A stretch of DNA of 64,000 nucleotides from contig NC_135357.1 of assembly GCF_051622035.1 (NCBI RefSeq), positions 18,783,256 to 18,847,255 on the forward strand, given 5' to 3'. Origin of the DNA: Arctopsyche grandis (taxonomy: Eukaryota > Arthropoda > Insecta > Trichoptera > Hydropsychidae). Position 1 is the first letter of the stretch; every line of letters begins with the position of its first letter. The notes beneath the pieces were generated by a model. It searched no databases. It was not told the origin of the DNA and saw nothing but the letters and a program-made list of their open reading frames with translations. The translations under genes and the position numbers were made by a program. This document shows, piece after piece, positions 1-16,586 of this stretch.

Positions 1-1072
1 CCGGAACTTACATACTTCTTGTCAAGTTTTTTATTGGAAAAGATTATATTCAAATTATATTATATAGAATATTCGTTTGAAACATGAAAAATGCTGAGAC
101 CAAAAGGTGCCGGAACGCCGTTCCACCGCGTACATGGGAAAAAACCCTGTATATGCAACGTCTCATTGAATCTCTAGTGTTTTCCCAAAAAATTAATCGA
201 GCTTCATTTTAGTATCCAATTGATCACTTATACTTTTAGTAAACGAAGTGCTAAAAAAATTACATATACATATGTACTCATCGTCTCATCACGAGAGATT
301 TTATCAAATAACAGTGACGCCCCGAGACAATGTGCCGCCGTTAGGCAAAGTTCAAAATGCCAACTTCTCTAGAAATATGGTCAAATTTTTGTTTTGATAT
401 ATTTAATTTATATTTTGAGGTCGGAAATACAATACTCAGAAACACAAATATCTTAAAATGAATTTGAAATACATACAAATAATTAGTATGCACTCATCTA
501 CATATATCAACATAGAATTGGTGGTTCATTCTTGATTGTTAAATTATTTACACACTATTAGAATGTCATAGATTCCTATAAAGTTCTAATTACACTCGAT
601 TTAAAATAATTATATTTTCGCAGTCATGTTGTTATATAAACTAATTTAAATTTATTTACACTATATTAATTAAAATTTACAAGGTGGAAGACCTACACAA
701 TACATATGTATAATAATTAATTACAGCGCGGCGCGTGGATACGCCAGCACAGAAAAAAATGAGAAAGGATCCCGTTTCGGCGCATTCGTCCGCCGAAGAC
801 TAATAATAATATAGACCCTCAAAAACGTGTAGTCACATGTTGGTAAAATGATCCATTCTTTGATGAGATTTTTTTTTCATATAAGAAAAACGTCACCGTC
901 TTCAACAATTTCGTAAATTTAGAAGTGTTTATTACGATTATTTTTCACCATAGAACTATAGAAATCGATTGAAATTTCCATTGTTAACCTAACCGTATAA
1001 AATGGACAAGTTTCAAAGCGATCGGAAGACTGTAGCAATTTTAGCTCAATCGTTTGCGAAGTGAAACGTAGA
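1..1072. other. AT-rich intergenic DNA, no gene seen
   Basis: No open frame of convincing length or composition on either strand. A short GC-rich patch near 105-135 (ggtgccggaacgccgttcc) looks like a transposon remnant but I could not find its partner end. Confidence 0.5.
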
Positions 1073-1537
1073 TAGTGCCGGTTTTAGAGGAGGGCTGGGT
1101 CGAGTGGTGCCCGAGGGCGCCAAATAAGTTAGGGCGCCGCTCGATGCGCCAAAAGCGCTTTAAAATTAAAATTAGAGCGCCAAAGGTCCTGCATTTGTAC
1201 TCTGAAAATTCTATTCAAACAATCTACTGGAAAAAGCCGAATTCAAAATCTGATATTATTAGCAATGAACTTATCAATTTCTTCCTTTCTTTCAAATAAA
1301 GTTAAAATTAAATTAATTAAAGGTAAAATTAATTTACTCATTGTGTCAAATTTTATAATTTACAAGAATTATATCGAAACATTTGGGTTTCTATGCTTTT
1401 GCTGACACTGCCTGAAACTGTAGCAAGGTCCCAAGCCCGGGAAAAAGGAGGATGGTAATTCAGTTTATTATAATTTTTTTCTAATGATGTTTAGAAAAAA
1501 ATGCCCGAGGGCGCCATTGGGTGTAAGGCCGGTACTA
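1073..1537. mobile_element. Candidate hAT-like MITE with TAGTGCCGG ends
   Basis: The left end reads TAGTGCCGGTTTTA and the right end, reverse-complemented, reads TAGTACCGGCCTTA. The interior carries two copies of the phrase gcccgagggcgcc, one near each end. The ends resemble hAT inverted termini, but the flanking 8-mers do not match, so the boundaries and the family are tentative. The 74-aa frame inside has no recognisable content. Confidence 0.4.
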
Positions 1538-1943
1538 AACATTGTAAAAAAATGGACAGCTAAACCGATTGTAAGTTCAGCACTGGTATCTGCAAAGCTA
1601 AAACGGACTTGAAGGAACTATAAGTAAAGTAACTTATGGGGGTTAGGACGTCGAACACGCAAAAATTGCGTTGAACTGCTGATGCTTGATTGTTTAGGCA
1701 TTCGTCAAAGTAAAGCGAGCGTAGGATAGTCTGTCAACAGTCATCAATCAATGTTACCGTCGTTGAAAACTTTCTCTTTTTCGTCGAATAGAAAGAGAAC
1801 TGGTTTTTTCAGAGAAAAATATTTATTACTAATTTTATTTCATTCGCCAAAGTCATTTGTCGCCTTTTAGAATTTACCGCAATTAGACATTGCCTTACCT
1901 GCCTATGCCGTCGGGACGTCACTGTGTACATGTACAAATGTAC

Positions 1944-2114
1944 CAGTGGCGTGCCGTGAAAATCTCCGATTTTTCGCACAACCTTATTTACGTGTGCGCG
2001 AGCTGGATACAAGGGGACTATGTGACGTCATACCGTGTCCCCTTGTATCCTGCTCGCGCACACGTAAGTTAAGCTGTGTGATAAAAACAGGGAGATTTAC
2101 ATGGAATGCCACTG
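1944..2114. mobile_element. Palindromic hAT-like MITE (171 bp)
   Basis: The element starts CAGTGGCGTGCCGTGAAAAT and ends with the complementary ...ATGCCACTG. The arms pair over roughly 75 bases, including the shared block cttgtatcc and gcgcacacgta. The flanking 8-mers AAATGTAC and GTATGTAC agree at 6 of 8 positions, consistent with a decayed hAT target duplication. No coding capacity; the small frames read through the hairpin. Confidence 0.65.
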
Positions 2115-3195
2115 GTATGTACACACATACATACATAAATATATTATAAATTAAGTTATATGTTACGAAATCGTGTTTTTCCGTTGTTTGATTGCGATTT
2201 GTCCTCGTAAAATATTTCCATGTTCATCGGACAATAAAGTAGTTAACTCACAATATTGCTTTTATATGTACATGTGTATTATAAAATCTGACGCTATAAT
2301 CACACTTGTAAAAATTCATATGAATCGTGTTTAGATAATAGATATGATTAATTGATTACATAAAGTATGAGGAACATATGCATCTGCCGAAGGACATTTT
2401 TCTTTGATGAACAATACTTATGTGATCCAGAGATAAAACGCAACATTGAATGTAAAAACTTTAAAATTTTTGCTAATCGATAAGAATAGTTTTAACCAGT
2501 TCTGTGTAGAATAATAAATAATTCTTTATGTTAGTTTTTAATAATGAAAGTATTAAGAAAAAAAAATTATTTTGATAAATTGATCTGGTTTTCAATTTGA
2601 AAAAAATGGTCACCTTATATAATACATATAATGAGATTTAAAGACTTTCATTTTTAGATATGTTTGTACATATATACATATATACATCATGCATTTCATG
2701 AACTTCCTTTCATCGAAGAGTTTCAACTTCAACTACACTATTCATGCAACTTATTAAATATTCTTAAGGCGTCCTTAGAAGTCCATCGTTTTATGTTGAC
2801 GTTTTTTGTTTTACGAGAAAATTTCCAGTTTGTCCTGTTTGTAAGCATATGTATTTACTTGGTCTGAAGCTTTACAAACATTCCATCATAGTTTTTTTCT
2901 GTTTGGTAAAAACATTAAGAGCTTCAGGTTTCACTTGAAAAAATAAGCAATGCAACATAGATGTGCACTAAAAGCTGAACGTCTCCTTTGGTAATTAGGG
3001 ATGTACATGCATACATCGTTTTTATATTAATTAATGAGAAAGAAATTCAATATTACAAAGGCAGTTTTTCTCTTTATGAAGTGTTTATTGATTATTTTAA
3101 TAATTTTAATAATCTAGTTCACTATTTTTAATTTTATTTTGTGGTAATCAATTTTAGATTATGTGAACCTTATACTGTTGCGTATTTCGCTAATA
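2115..3195. other. AT-rich intergenic DNA, nothing recognised
   Basis: Only short microsatellite-like tacatacata stretches and short chance frames are visible. Confidence 0.5.
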
Positions 3196-4100
3196 ACACT
3201 GAGCAACAACAAAAATTAACCAGAGCGGAGACTAACCAATCTTTACTAAGATTGACCCACTGAATTCGAATATGATATTGATTTTTGTTGTTTAGTGATC
3301 GTTTACGAGATATTAGAGTTTAAAAAAATGTGCGATTTTTACAGTTTTTTGGCTTTTACGGTCTTTAACTCAAAATCTAGTATTGCTGTGCTCAAAGTGA
3401 GTATTGGAATCAATAGTCAGATGTTTTTCCTATTGATTGTGATATTTCATTGCTTTAAAATACTTATAATTAATTGTCTAACTAATTTTAAAAGTCAAAA
3501 ATTTATTTTTTCTCCAAGCTATTTTGCATTTATTTCACAATTTTTTATTTCACCACGTTTATAAAGATTGGTTTTCTATCTCAATATTTTTTTTTTCTAA
3601 ACGTACTATCTCGAAACGAAACTCTATTACGAAAGCATTTAAATTGCAATTACCGCTCGAGTTAGTACGTTTAGATAAAAAAAATATTGAGATAGAAAAC
3701 CAATCCTTATAAACGTGTTGAAATAAAAAATTTGTCAAATAAATGCAAAATAGCATGGAGAAAAAATTCGTAAAAATAAATACATTTTTGACTTTTAAAA
3801 TTAGCTAGACAATTAGTTAGAAGTATTTTAAAGCAATGAAATATAACAATTAATAGGAAAAATATCTGACTATTGATTCCAATACTCACTTTGAGCGTAA
3901 CAATTCTAAATTTTGAGTTAAAGACCGCAAAAGCCAAAAAACTGTAAAAATCACGGATTTTTTTAAACGCTCATATCTCGTAAACGATCACCAACCAACA
4001 AAAATCATTATCATATTCGAATTCAGTGGGTAAAAGTTAGTAAAGATTGGTTAGTCTCCGTTCTGGTAACTCAAAAACGTGATTTTTTGTTGCTCAGTGT
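3196..4100. mobile_element. 905-bp fold-back element, ACACTGAGCAACAA ends
   Basis: The left terminus ACACTGAGCAACAA is mirrored by TTGTTGCTCAGTGT at the right. The two arms, roughly 400 bases each, run as inverted copies almost to the middle (about 3560-3715), where the phrase ttggttttctatctcaatat is itself inverted. AATA stands immediately outside both ends and may be the target duplication. A second copy lies at 48784-49262. The four small frames on the two strands are mirror images of one another, not genes. Confidence 0.8.
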
Positions 4101-5847
4101 AATATTTCATAACATTTGATGTATTAAACATACATATTTTCGCAAGAATAACATCCGCAAAATTTTATACAATTTTTTATAGCTTCATTTTTTTAGATTT
4201 ATAAACGAGCGTTATTATTTATTAATACCTACTGTGTGAAATTTACGCATCGTTTGAATCTTTTTTTGTCACCTACATGTCAAAATGTATACCTAACGAC
4301 ATCCTCTGACTAAATTCACGCAAAGCAATTATTTAAAGTGTATCTTTTTGTATGAACCACTGTAAGAGCAATGGTTTTTTTTATAAAATATTATGTATTT
4401 GTGTAATATTGTATTTGAATATCATTGATATTGACAATTCATGAAAATATTTAAGCTATCGCTCGCTAAAAAAATATTCTACATTCAAAAGACAAATTAA
4501 CTTCCAAGAAATGTGTTTTAACACATCTTTATCAAATGTTCACATAACTATCTCGAACCTGACCATACGCACATGGAAGTTATGCTAATGGGACATCACC
4601 TTCAACAGTAAATAAGTTTACAAATTAGTTAAACATATGTGAAGAATGATTCATGCGTTCGTTAGTTTTCATTTTTTTTACAATACAATTGAGACGGGAA
4701 TTTGTATGAAATGAAAAATTTTCCCGTCACAACTCTGCTGAGAAAACTTATTGCCAATAATCAATACGATTTTTACGGTTTTATAAAACAATATAGACAC
4801 TTGTTTTCATATGTGTACATACATTATTTTTATTTGGAAAAATAAATCTTGTGACTTTTTTATTTTGATTTTAAGATATTGCGTGAAAATCCTTTTTTTC
4901 GTAGTTAATTATTCAAAGTTGAGTCACTGTTTATTGTATAAATTAACATGAGACGAATGCATCGATGAAAGACTTGTGAAACTGTGCTGTTTTTTTTTCT
5001 TATTGTTTATACGAAAGGTGATTTGAAAATACGTGAGTTGAAGTTTATTCAATTGATTCAATCACTTACTTTTCGTAGTCTCACTTCGATATCCTTTTCG
5101 CTGGATAAATTAACATGACATACATATGTACATATGTACAGAATAGTTGGTGTATCATTTTGCGAATTTCAATACCTTCACTTAGCACTTGTTAATTATT
5201 TTTTAAAAAGAAAGATTCACTAGATGCTACCTCGATTCGATTGGAATCTCGGACTAAAAATCATATATACATAGTTTGCAAATAGCTACGGCTTTCGTAA
5301 TATTAGTGAAATTTAATTAACAACGTCGACTGATAATTATACAACTGATAATGTACGGCTGGTTCGCCGAATTCTCTAAATTGTTGTGTAAAACTTGGGT
5401 TTTTTTTATATTGTTGAAACAAAATTCGAGTTTCACGGCCAATACAATGTAATTCTATTAGCTGTGAATCGTTAAATACTTTTTTTCGCACATGTATTAA
5501 GTAAAAATTGAGAAAACATATACATACAGGTGTAAAAATTTTCTTCGAATAACCCTCTCGGTATTATAGAAATTTACTGCAAATAATTCATATTGATGTA
5601 TCAAATTGCGCATTAATTAAAAATCTGTTTCTGATATTGTTTACTGTCCTGCATTGTATTATCCGATCTGAGTAGTTTCTTATATATATACTTTGTATTA
5701 GCTCTAGTTTCGTTTTGCGTGAATTAATATCTAGTACATTAATCAGGTGATAGGTTTATGTATAAGTATTTTTTAATCGATGACCGACCTAGTTTCGAAA
5801 TAGTCAAGGGGAAATCCAAGTATAGTATAATATTGCTTCATTATCAC
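4101..5847. other. AT-rich intergenic DNA, nothing recognised
   Basis: No coding frame, RNA gene or paired repeat that I could support. A 62-aa minus-strand frame near 5300-5490 has no recognisable motif. Confidence 0.5.
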
Positions 5848-6235
5848 AGCCATTCGCCACCCACTACTGGATGAAGGCCTCTCCAACACGCTTCCATTCG
5901 TCTCTATTTTGTAAAGATCTCGTCTATCTTATCCCATACATTTGTCTGATTTGCCCATTGCCATTTCAATTTCTTTATTCTCACCATTAAATCAACCATT
6001 TCATACTTCTAATCAACATTAACATCTACATCAACCTTTGTCATCCTTCTAACCCACGTTTGCCGTTTGTTATCTCTCCTCGTTATGCCAAGCATACGGC
6101 GTTCCACAATTCTGTGAGTGCACTAGACCTATTTCATGTTGGCGTTCAATGCACAAGTTTCGCATCCATACGTCATCACTGGCAAGACGGTGACAAAACT
6201 TTTGCATTTGCAATTTGTTGCAACTACTGGTCTAA
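5848..6235 (-). mobile_element. Decayed non-LTR retrotransposon (LINE) fragment
   Basis: The plus strand reads gccaccca..ctggatgaaggcctctccaa and continues with gcccattgccatttcaat and ctttattctcaccatt, phrases I associate with the antisense of the C-terminal coding end of insect LINEs. Frames are broken throughout. A shorter relative lies at 61757-61905. The clade cannot be assigned by eye. Confidence 0.5.
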
Positions 6236-7010
6236 ATTTAAAACCTTTTTTTTGAGATTTGCACTATCGTTCAAATTTCAAGTCACTATTTTTGTTTACC
6301 TACCGGTTAAATTAAACGGTTTATTTCGCGGAGATTTAGCACTCGGCCAATAGTCACAATTTTAGCACTGGCCTGCTAAATAAATGGAGTATTTTAATTA
6401 TGACGACAAATCGTCCAATACCCCTCATCTTTCACGCTTTCAATATTTATTTAGCCCAACTAAAACTGATAAACGGCCTTCATACTTGATGACGTCAGAT
6501 TTCTTATGTTCGCATCAAAGTGCACGATTCTTGGTATAGAGCCAAAACGAGCTTTTTGCCTATTCGAAGAGCACTTCAGGCACAGTGACAAATTTTCGCG
6601 TGTCGCGAATGTGATTCTTTTTTTAACAGTGGTTTATCGGAAGTAATTTTAGTGCAAATATCAGCTTATACGATTTTTTGTATGTATCGTGAGAATATTA
6701 CACCATACGTATGTATGTATGTACATGCTCGTCATCTAACACTAATTGAAATTCGGTTGAAGATTTTCCTTGTTTATCAGTTTTCTTCAATTGCATGTGA
6801 TTTTCACACTTCAAATGGCGTTTAAAACTAGAATTATTAATTGGTATGTGACACACTCAAACGTACTATTTATATGAATGTAGTAGGCGATCTTCGATTT
6901 GTTGCATTTCTGGCATCAATATTGACTGTGTACTCTGACAATGTTATTCTCATAATGTGTGTTTATTATATTAAACTGCATAATCAATTTTCAATAAGTA
7001 TATTATACTG
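6236..7010. other. Intergenic DNA without recognisable feature
   Basis: No coding frame with plausible composition. Contains the tail of the upstream LINE-like sequence and simple AT-rich DNA. Confidence 0.45.
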
Positions 7011-8300
7011 TAGTGGTTTTACCCGGCTTCGCTCGATATTTATAATATAAACCACTTAAACATGGCTTATCTAATAGTAAACATTTTATTACATTTATTT
7101 GAATAGTTTTATTTTATTTAAATTTATTTGAATATTAATTTGTATGTAAGTAGTAACAATAAATTAAGTTTTGTAATCATGCGAAAATTCGAACTAGAGA
7201 TTTTGACGGATTCGAACTCAGAATCGATCATTGATCGCGTTTTCATGATCTAGAAAAATAGTGTTTGTGTCTGTGTATTTAGGGGATTTTTTGAACACCG
7301 TTAGTCCTATCGAACTGAAACTTGGTATAGGTTACTGCAATTCTTATCGACATGACGTAAATTTTTTTCAAATTTTACCTTTAATGTACCTTCCCTTATA
7401 GGTGTCCTCTTTTTTTTAAGTTTTTGAACTCAATTATCTCCCAAACCGCTAACTGAATCGGACTGAATTTTTTTTAAATTCAATAGAAATTATAATCTTT
7501 ATAACCTTATATTTTTACCTGAACCGTAAGTATGTAGTACTTTTACTCTAGAGAATCGAGGATTTTTATCTTTTTCTCAAAAACCTTTCAGTTTATTGAA
7601 CTGAAATTTGATATCTAGAAGTTTAAACTTAACACAAAGTTATGTATAAAATTTGGTAAGCATCCGTCAACCGAAAGTGGCAGTTTACTCTTGTTTGATT
7701 TTTCTTCCACTATTTTTTTCGACCCCTTAAACATGTGTGCTCGTCATGAAAAAATTCAAGTATAATTCTTGTATCAATGTGATGAAAATAAAAAAAAAAT
7801 CATTAAATTTTGTAAACCGAAAGTGGGTTTTTTTCCTCTTAGAAAGGTCAAAAATGTTGTGACCACCATTCTGTCCACACCCCTAAACGTGTCAAGCTGA
7901 AAATTTATATTTATATTCTTTATGTACTACCTTAGAGCTGATACGGTTTTGGTCAAAATTCGTAAACCGGAAGTAGTATTTTTTTTAAAACAATATTTCA
8001 TTATTTTATTTTGACCTTTTTAATCTTTTTGATATTTAATGTGTATAATACTGATAGTGATTTTAAGTAAAAAAAAATTGAACAAAATCCGACATCTGAA
8101 AGTAGAACTTTTGTATTGTGCAAGTTTCCATACATTTGCGCTCAATTTGTTTCGAAAATGTTGTCATAGCTATTACTATTTCATAATGTGTCCGTACGGT
8201 TCAATATCGAATTTTGTTTTTTAACCTTTTAATATTCCTCAAATACATAGATAAAGTCATGGGTTGGTCACATCCGAATTTTTTTATCAAATTTAACGTT
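7011..8300 (-). mobile_element. Composite repeat with Helitron-like terminus
   Basis: The first bases (agtggttttacccggcttcg) are the reverse complement of the 3' end seen in the Helitron-like copies at 27760-27958 and 28890-29094, but the terminal CTAG has decayed. Downstream, 7880-8180 (around aaaattcgtaaaccggaagt) is repeated at 57300-57800. The phrase aaagtcatgggttggtcaca near 8253-8275 recurs near 49540. This is therefore a patchwork of dispersed repeats; no intact gene. Confidence 0.5.
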
Positions 8301-8639
8301 ACGGATTCTACGAACCAAAACTTACATATGTACATACATACATACAAAGTCTCTTGCGAAATTTTATATTAGATGTACATAGGTTCTTATACAATTTTTT
8401 TTTTTTTTATTTTCTAGCTATCCAGCAATTTGGTGAATATTAATCGGTGCGCTATAAAGTATAAGGTGAATACGAAAATCTGTGAATTAAAATATTATGA
8501 TATCCCAAAACATTCGGGGATCATTAAACGTTGAATTGCACTGTGATAATATAATAAGATAAATAAATGAAAAACGCTTTAAAAAAGACAATTTGATTAT
8601 AAAATAAACTGTTTTAGTGAATAAATAATCTTATTAAAA

Positions 8640-11600
8640 ATGGCTATGGAACCAAGTTCTCTGATTGTGGACTATATAGTATTTTTGGTGTTTATAATTG
8701 GAAGTTCTCTATTGCCATTCTGGAGTAAAACAAAGACTCCACAAACAAAAGCAAATTATGTATTTGCTGCCGGAGGAAGTGTATCTACAGCAGCCATGAT
8801 GCTTTCAATAGCAAGAGGAACATTAGGAGTACGATCCTTTCTCGGTAATTAAACACATTTTATACATTTTGTTTTTTTGTTTTTATTTGACAACACTATG
8901 AATTAAAATGTTTTATTTTGTTTCTAGGTTTCCCATCCGAATTGTTTTATAAGGGAAGTGCCATGTGGGAAACTTTATACGGCATGATTTTTGCCTATCC
9001 CATAGTGTCGTTTGTATTTGTTCCAATATACTACTCTCTTGGAATTACGTCGGTGTATCAGTATTTAGATCTGCGGTTCAAATCTCGCACGGTCAGATGC
9101 TTAGCTTCTGCCACTTATATTTGGAGACAAGTGCTCAATTTGGGTGTGACAGTATTTACACCATGTGTAGCATTAAATACAGTGATTGGGCTTCCTTATT
9201 GGGCATCGATTTTGGGCATCACTGTAATAAGCATCTTGTTCAACTCATTTGTAAGAAAACGATCAACTCATGTGTAAACTATGTATTTTAAATTATAATA
9301 TATTATAGGCTACTATTTACATACTTTTAGGGTGGTCTCGGAGCAGCAATTAAAGCCGATGTCATCCAAGGGGTGACAATGATATTGATTTCAATGGCAA
9401 TCATAATTCAATGCGCTTATGAAGTTGGCGGACCGGTGAACATGTTTACAATACCTGCTGAACGTGGTCGACTAAAATTTTTTGAGTAATTAATTTTACA
9501 ATCTTAATTGTTTGGTGAAAATATCCTCAAGCGACATGAAATAAATTAAAATTAAACAAAACTATGTTCTTTTTAGTTTCAAGTGGGATCTCAATGTTCG
9601 CGTTGATACTATGTCTGCGTGGGTTGGACAAATGTTCATGTCTTTATCGTTGTATGGTTGTCAACAAAATTTCGTTCAGAGATATTGTAGCATGAAATCA
9701 GAAAAGAAAGTTAGAAAGTAAGCATATTTTTTATACAAATCCTCGTATAAATATTAAAATTCATATAAAATCATATAAAATCTAAATTTCAGAACACTCT
9801 TGTGGAATATACCCATGATAACGGTATTGTTCAGTTTATCCTGGATTGTTGGAATGGGTATTTACAGCATATACTCTAGTTGTGATCCCCTAACGGCGGG
9901 ATATACTAAGAAAATGGATGAAATTCTGCCATTCTTTATGGAAGACAAATTTTCTTATTTCCCTGGCGTCATGGGACTATTTATGGGAAGTTTGTTTAAT
10001 GGTGCTTTGAGGTAAGATTTGTTTAGCTTTATACTTATGCTTCATTCCTCCAATTTAAAATTTCTCGACACTCGTTTTTTCGACTTTTCGTCTACTTGAA
10101 CAGGAATTTGTATATTATATACAATTTGTATTTGTATACATGCATGTAATATCTATAGTATTCGAGACATATTGTGATTATTCATAGATTTTTAAGCTGT
10201 TAACACATCTTTCAATCAAAATCAATTCTTACTATATTTTTTCAATAGTTAATGTTTACATCGTAAATTAAGTATTTCACCGTGTAAAACATTTCTTGTA
10301 TATGTATAGGTACACAAACTCGATGACGGGATACACATAAAAAAAGTCGAGAAATTTCATGTCGGTGAAACGGAGTAGATCAATAGAATTTATATATGTA
10401 TTGTTTTACTAACTATTTCGTTTTTTTTTTAGTATATCAGTTTCACAGTTAAACTCACTTGCAACAGTCACATGGGAAGACTTTTTGTCTCAAGCTCCAG
10501 CGTTCAAAAATCTAAAAGACCGACAACAATTGACAATAATAAAGATTTTAGGCGCAGTTTATGGAATCATAATTATGGGAATCAGCTTCGGTGTGGGTTT
10601 GCTATCGGGAGTAATCGAAAGTAATATGTTGATGACATCTGCTACATCCGGTCCCCTACTCGGAGTGTTTGTGCTAGCTATGCTCATACCATGTGCAACT
10701 AAAAAAGTATGCATTTATACCATATTTTAGTATTTTACTGAACAGAGTATAATTCAAATATTTTCATAACAAAAAACTTCTCCATTTCATATTAAATTTC
10801 AATTTTATATTTATTTTTAAGGGTGCTATTGCTGGAATGGTTACTTCTCACGTTATTACCATGTGGATAACAGTTGGGCATCTAATGTATGATCAAACTC
10901 AAGTTGAAACTCTTCCACTTTCTATTAGTGTATGCATTTCAGATAAACCTTAAATGTTTTTAAAAATACAGAGAATTTAATATTTATAAAAACGCTAACT
11001 CAAATCCATTCTAGGGATGCACAAATACAACATTTTCAGCACATATTATGAAACCTGGACAGCAATGGCCTTTACCTTCTCCGCCGTTAGAGGTCAATAT
11101 AAACACAACACACTTTTTGGATCATTTCAATCATCTTGACACAACGACAATAAATCCATTAGATACGTGAGTAAAATAAATAATCAATTTTCGTTTTTTA
11201 ACTATAGAATTTGTTAGCATATATGTATAATTCAAATATGCACCTTTATTTCGCAGAAATCCTCTAAAACCTTTGTATCTAATGACATACATGTACTATG
11301 CCATGATTGGAACACTCATCACAGTGGTGGTTGGTGTAGTTGTCAGCTTAATATTTCCATTAAATGATGACGATGTGTATGATGAGGATTTACTGCACCC
11401 ATTGATTTTAAAAATGAGCAGGTGGTTTCCAGGAAAACCAAGAAAATATCTGAAAAAAGACAAGAATGAAAACAACACTTCTATGGAAGCTGCTGTCTTG
11501 CCAAACGGCGAAAAACCGAGCAAAGAAATTGATAATCCAGTATTTGAGATGACGGAGAACATTAATAATCACACGGTAGTTATAGAATCGACCAATAACG

Positions 11601-11695
11601 ACAGCAAAAAAAATTATTTAAATTCAGATTCAAAGTGTGGGTCTTTAAAAAAAAATAGCAACCTTGAATTGGGTAATCATGCTACTAAATTCTGA
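8640..11695 (+). CDS. SLC5-family sodium/solute symporter, nine coding exons
   Basis: The predicted product is a 671-aa multi-pass membrane protein that would couple sodium entry to uptake of a small organic solute at the plasma membrane. Exons: 8640-8844, 8928-9250, 9331-9485, 9577-9717, 9793-10011, 10433-10706, 10822-10929, 11015-11166, 11257-11695; all junctions are GT-AG and the phases join without a break. Family signatures are RGTLGVRSFLGFPSELFYKG (about residues 60-80), GGLGAAIKADVIQG, QQNFVQRYCS in the intracellular loop, SVSQLNSLATVTWEDF, and SGPLLGVFVLAMLIP followed by KKGA at the exon 6/7 join. A hydrophobic segment after exon 9 begins precedes a hydrophilic, Asn/Ser/Lys-rich tail ending NHATKF. 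The ATG at 8640 opens the first membrane helix. Closest subgroup is probably the insect monocarboxylate/multivitamin-transporter-like branch; the substrate cannot be read from sequence. It converges on RpL4. Confidence 0.88.
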
Positions 11696-11994
11696 CGACA
11701 ATTACAATTGCAATAACTGAAAACAGTATTCATAATATATAATTACATTGAAATGTGATATTTAGCATTGTATTTATTTTTAAATTTATGATGTCTCGTG
11801 CATCATAAAGAATTAAGATTGAATAATTATTATAGGTGACAATAAGATATATCTACATTACTTTCTCTTTATTTTACATGTTTGTAATGTTTAGTACTAC
11901 AGACATTATGAACCAGTCAACTTGAGTGGCAACACATTATACGAGTACTCAATTTGGTTGGCACATCATACTGTATGTTACAATGTGGTATTAT

Positions 11995-12158
11995 AATAAA
12001 ACTAATAGCAGGATCGTCCACATGTTTGTGTTACATAATATTGATCTTGTATGAATAAAACTGAACGTAATATTTAAGACTAGTTCCATCCAAAAACGAT
12101 ATTTTAAATGTGTATTTTGTATTGTTTAATGTAATGAGCGATAAAAATATGAAATAAA
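11995..12158 (+). terminator. Polyadenylation signals of the SLC5 gene
   Basis: AATAAA hexamers at 11995-12000, 12054-12059 and 12153-12158 lie 300-460 bases after the stop codon. Which is used cannot be decided from sequence. Confidence 0.5.
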
Positions 12159-12590
12159 AAAAATTGTAATATCTAAAATTCATTTTAACTTACATTCCTG
12201 GGTGTACCACAATACGTTTTTCCTCTCATTTTCACCTGTATTACGTTCCTAGTTAACAATCCAAAATTCCACTAGATAAATTCAATGCATTTCAAAACTT
12301 GTAATGTAGCAGCTGTCTACTGAAAGATTTATTAATTGCACCTGATTCTGGACGTAAGAAAAAAACCCAGATCCGCATTTTTAAATTCATGACATTGAAA
12401 TTCGAGACTTGTTTAGCTTTACATTTGGTCAACTTCATTATATTCACGGCAAGTTCGAAATTATGCAGATTTAACATACTATATATGTATGCATGCATCT
12501 TCAACTCACCCAGGAGAATAACAAATTTAATATAAATAATGAATCAGGAGATGAGTAATAAAAATAAGAGAAATGTAATTTTTCAATATA

Positions 12591-12596
12591 TTTATT
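12591..12596 (-). terminator. Polyadenylation signal of RpL4
   Basis: TTTATT on the plus strand is AATAAA for RpL4, about 70 bases after its stop codon, the expected spacing for a short ribosomal-protein 3' UTR. Confidence 0.7.
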
Positions 12597-12664
12597 TATA
12601 AATTTTCACGCCACCTCATACAGCTTTTACGTTAACAAAATACACATTATCAAAATGTTTTGTT

Positions 12665-15821
<3,157 letters not shown>

Positions 15822-15903
15822 GGTGGCAGCGACGTGTGCACGTGTGCACGTCTGCTGACTGCGACTCGCACTTGCAGAGCTCCGACCGCGACGCGCACGC
15901 GGC

Positions 15904-15911
15904 GGAAAAGG
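15904..15911 (-). promoter_or_regulatory. Polypyrimidine (TCT/TOP) initiator of RpL4
   Basis: On the RpL4 strand the sequence GGCCTTTTCCGCC contains CCTTTTCC, matching the TCT initiator YC(+1)TTTYY used by animal ribosomal-protein genes and giving a 5'-terminal oligopyrimidine mRNA. Starting there would make a 5' UTR of roughly 90 nt. The assignment is by motif and distance only. Confidence 0.6.
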
Positions 15912-16344
15912 CCGGATGCGGACGCCGACACCGATCGTGACACTGCTACCAACCCACTCACCTTTCGATCGTCCCGCCAATCTCTGTCCGCGTGCTACCT
16001 CCGTACATTTTAATTCCATTGTATCTACAAAAACACCTCGCCACACGTATAGTCGTTGCTCATTTGAATTTTAAAATTAAAAAAAATCATTAATCCTATA
16101 ATATTCTTTATTCGGAGCGCGCACATGCGAGGTTTTTGTCGCGTGTAGAATGCTGGCTTTTAACGTTGGCCCGACTCCATGATAAAAACTTCGTACACAC
16201 AAAGATAGATTTGTGAGAGCAAGATGCAATGTTTCGCTACGATAAACTGGCGCGTGGAACACAATCAATAAAATCCACAGTATCTCCCGTGTATCAGGCG
16301 TGATACTATCAATTGATACGGATGATAGTGGTTTTTTACGGTTT

Positions 16345-16525
16345 GGTGATCATTGGTCACAAAGCGCTCCCCCAAAAGTCACTAAAGTATCTATAACGGA
16401 ACATCTGGCAGCCGAAAAGTCCATCATACTAACGAAAACTCGAGTGCTAAATATTCCGCATTCGACGTATTCATTGCAAAAATTGTCTTTGTGACCATCG
16501 CAATGTGACTAATAATCCAATTACC
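16345..16525. mobile_element. MITE, GGTGATTATTCCGC family, copy 1
   Basis: It shares with 19818-20025 and 20652-20840 the order ggtgat, aaaagtcactaaa, aacatctggca, ccgaaaagtcca, taatattccg-like and a terminal aataatcc..ttacc. This copy is the most diverged of the three. It is non-coding. Confidence 0.6.
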
Positions 16526-16586
16526 GCTTTTTACAAGCCTCTTCTATATTTCACTTCGCTCTTTCGTCTGACAACATTTTGTTATT

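Noticed and set aside
3295-3937. Pairs of 62- to 89-aa frames with matching sequence on opposite strands, and a relative at 48948
   Set aside because: They mirror each other because the DNA is a palindrome; composition is AT-driven.
6060-6353. 97-aa plus-strand frame
   Set aside because: It overlaps the antisense of a decayed LINE fragment and has no start context or domain.
7200-7240. tRNA-like B-box phrase (gattcgaactcagaatcg)
   Set aside because: No A box at the right distance and no cloverleaf; it lies within repeat debris.
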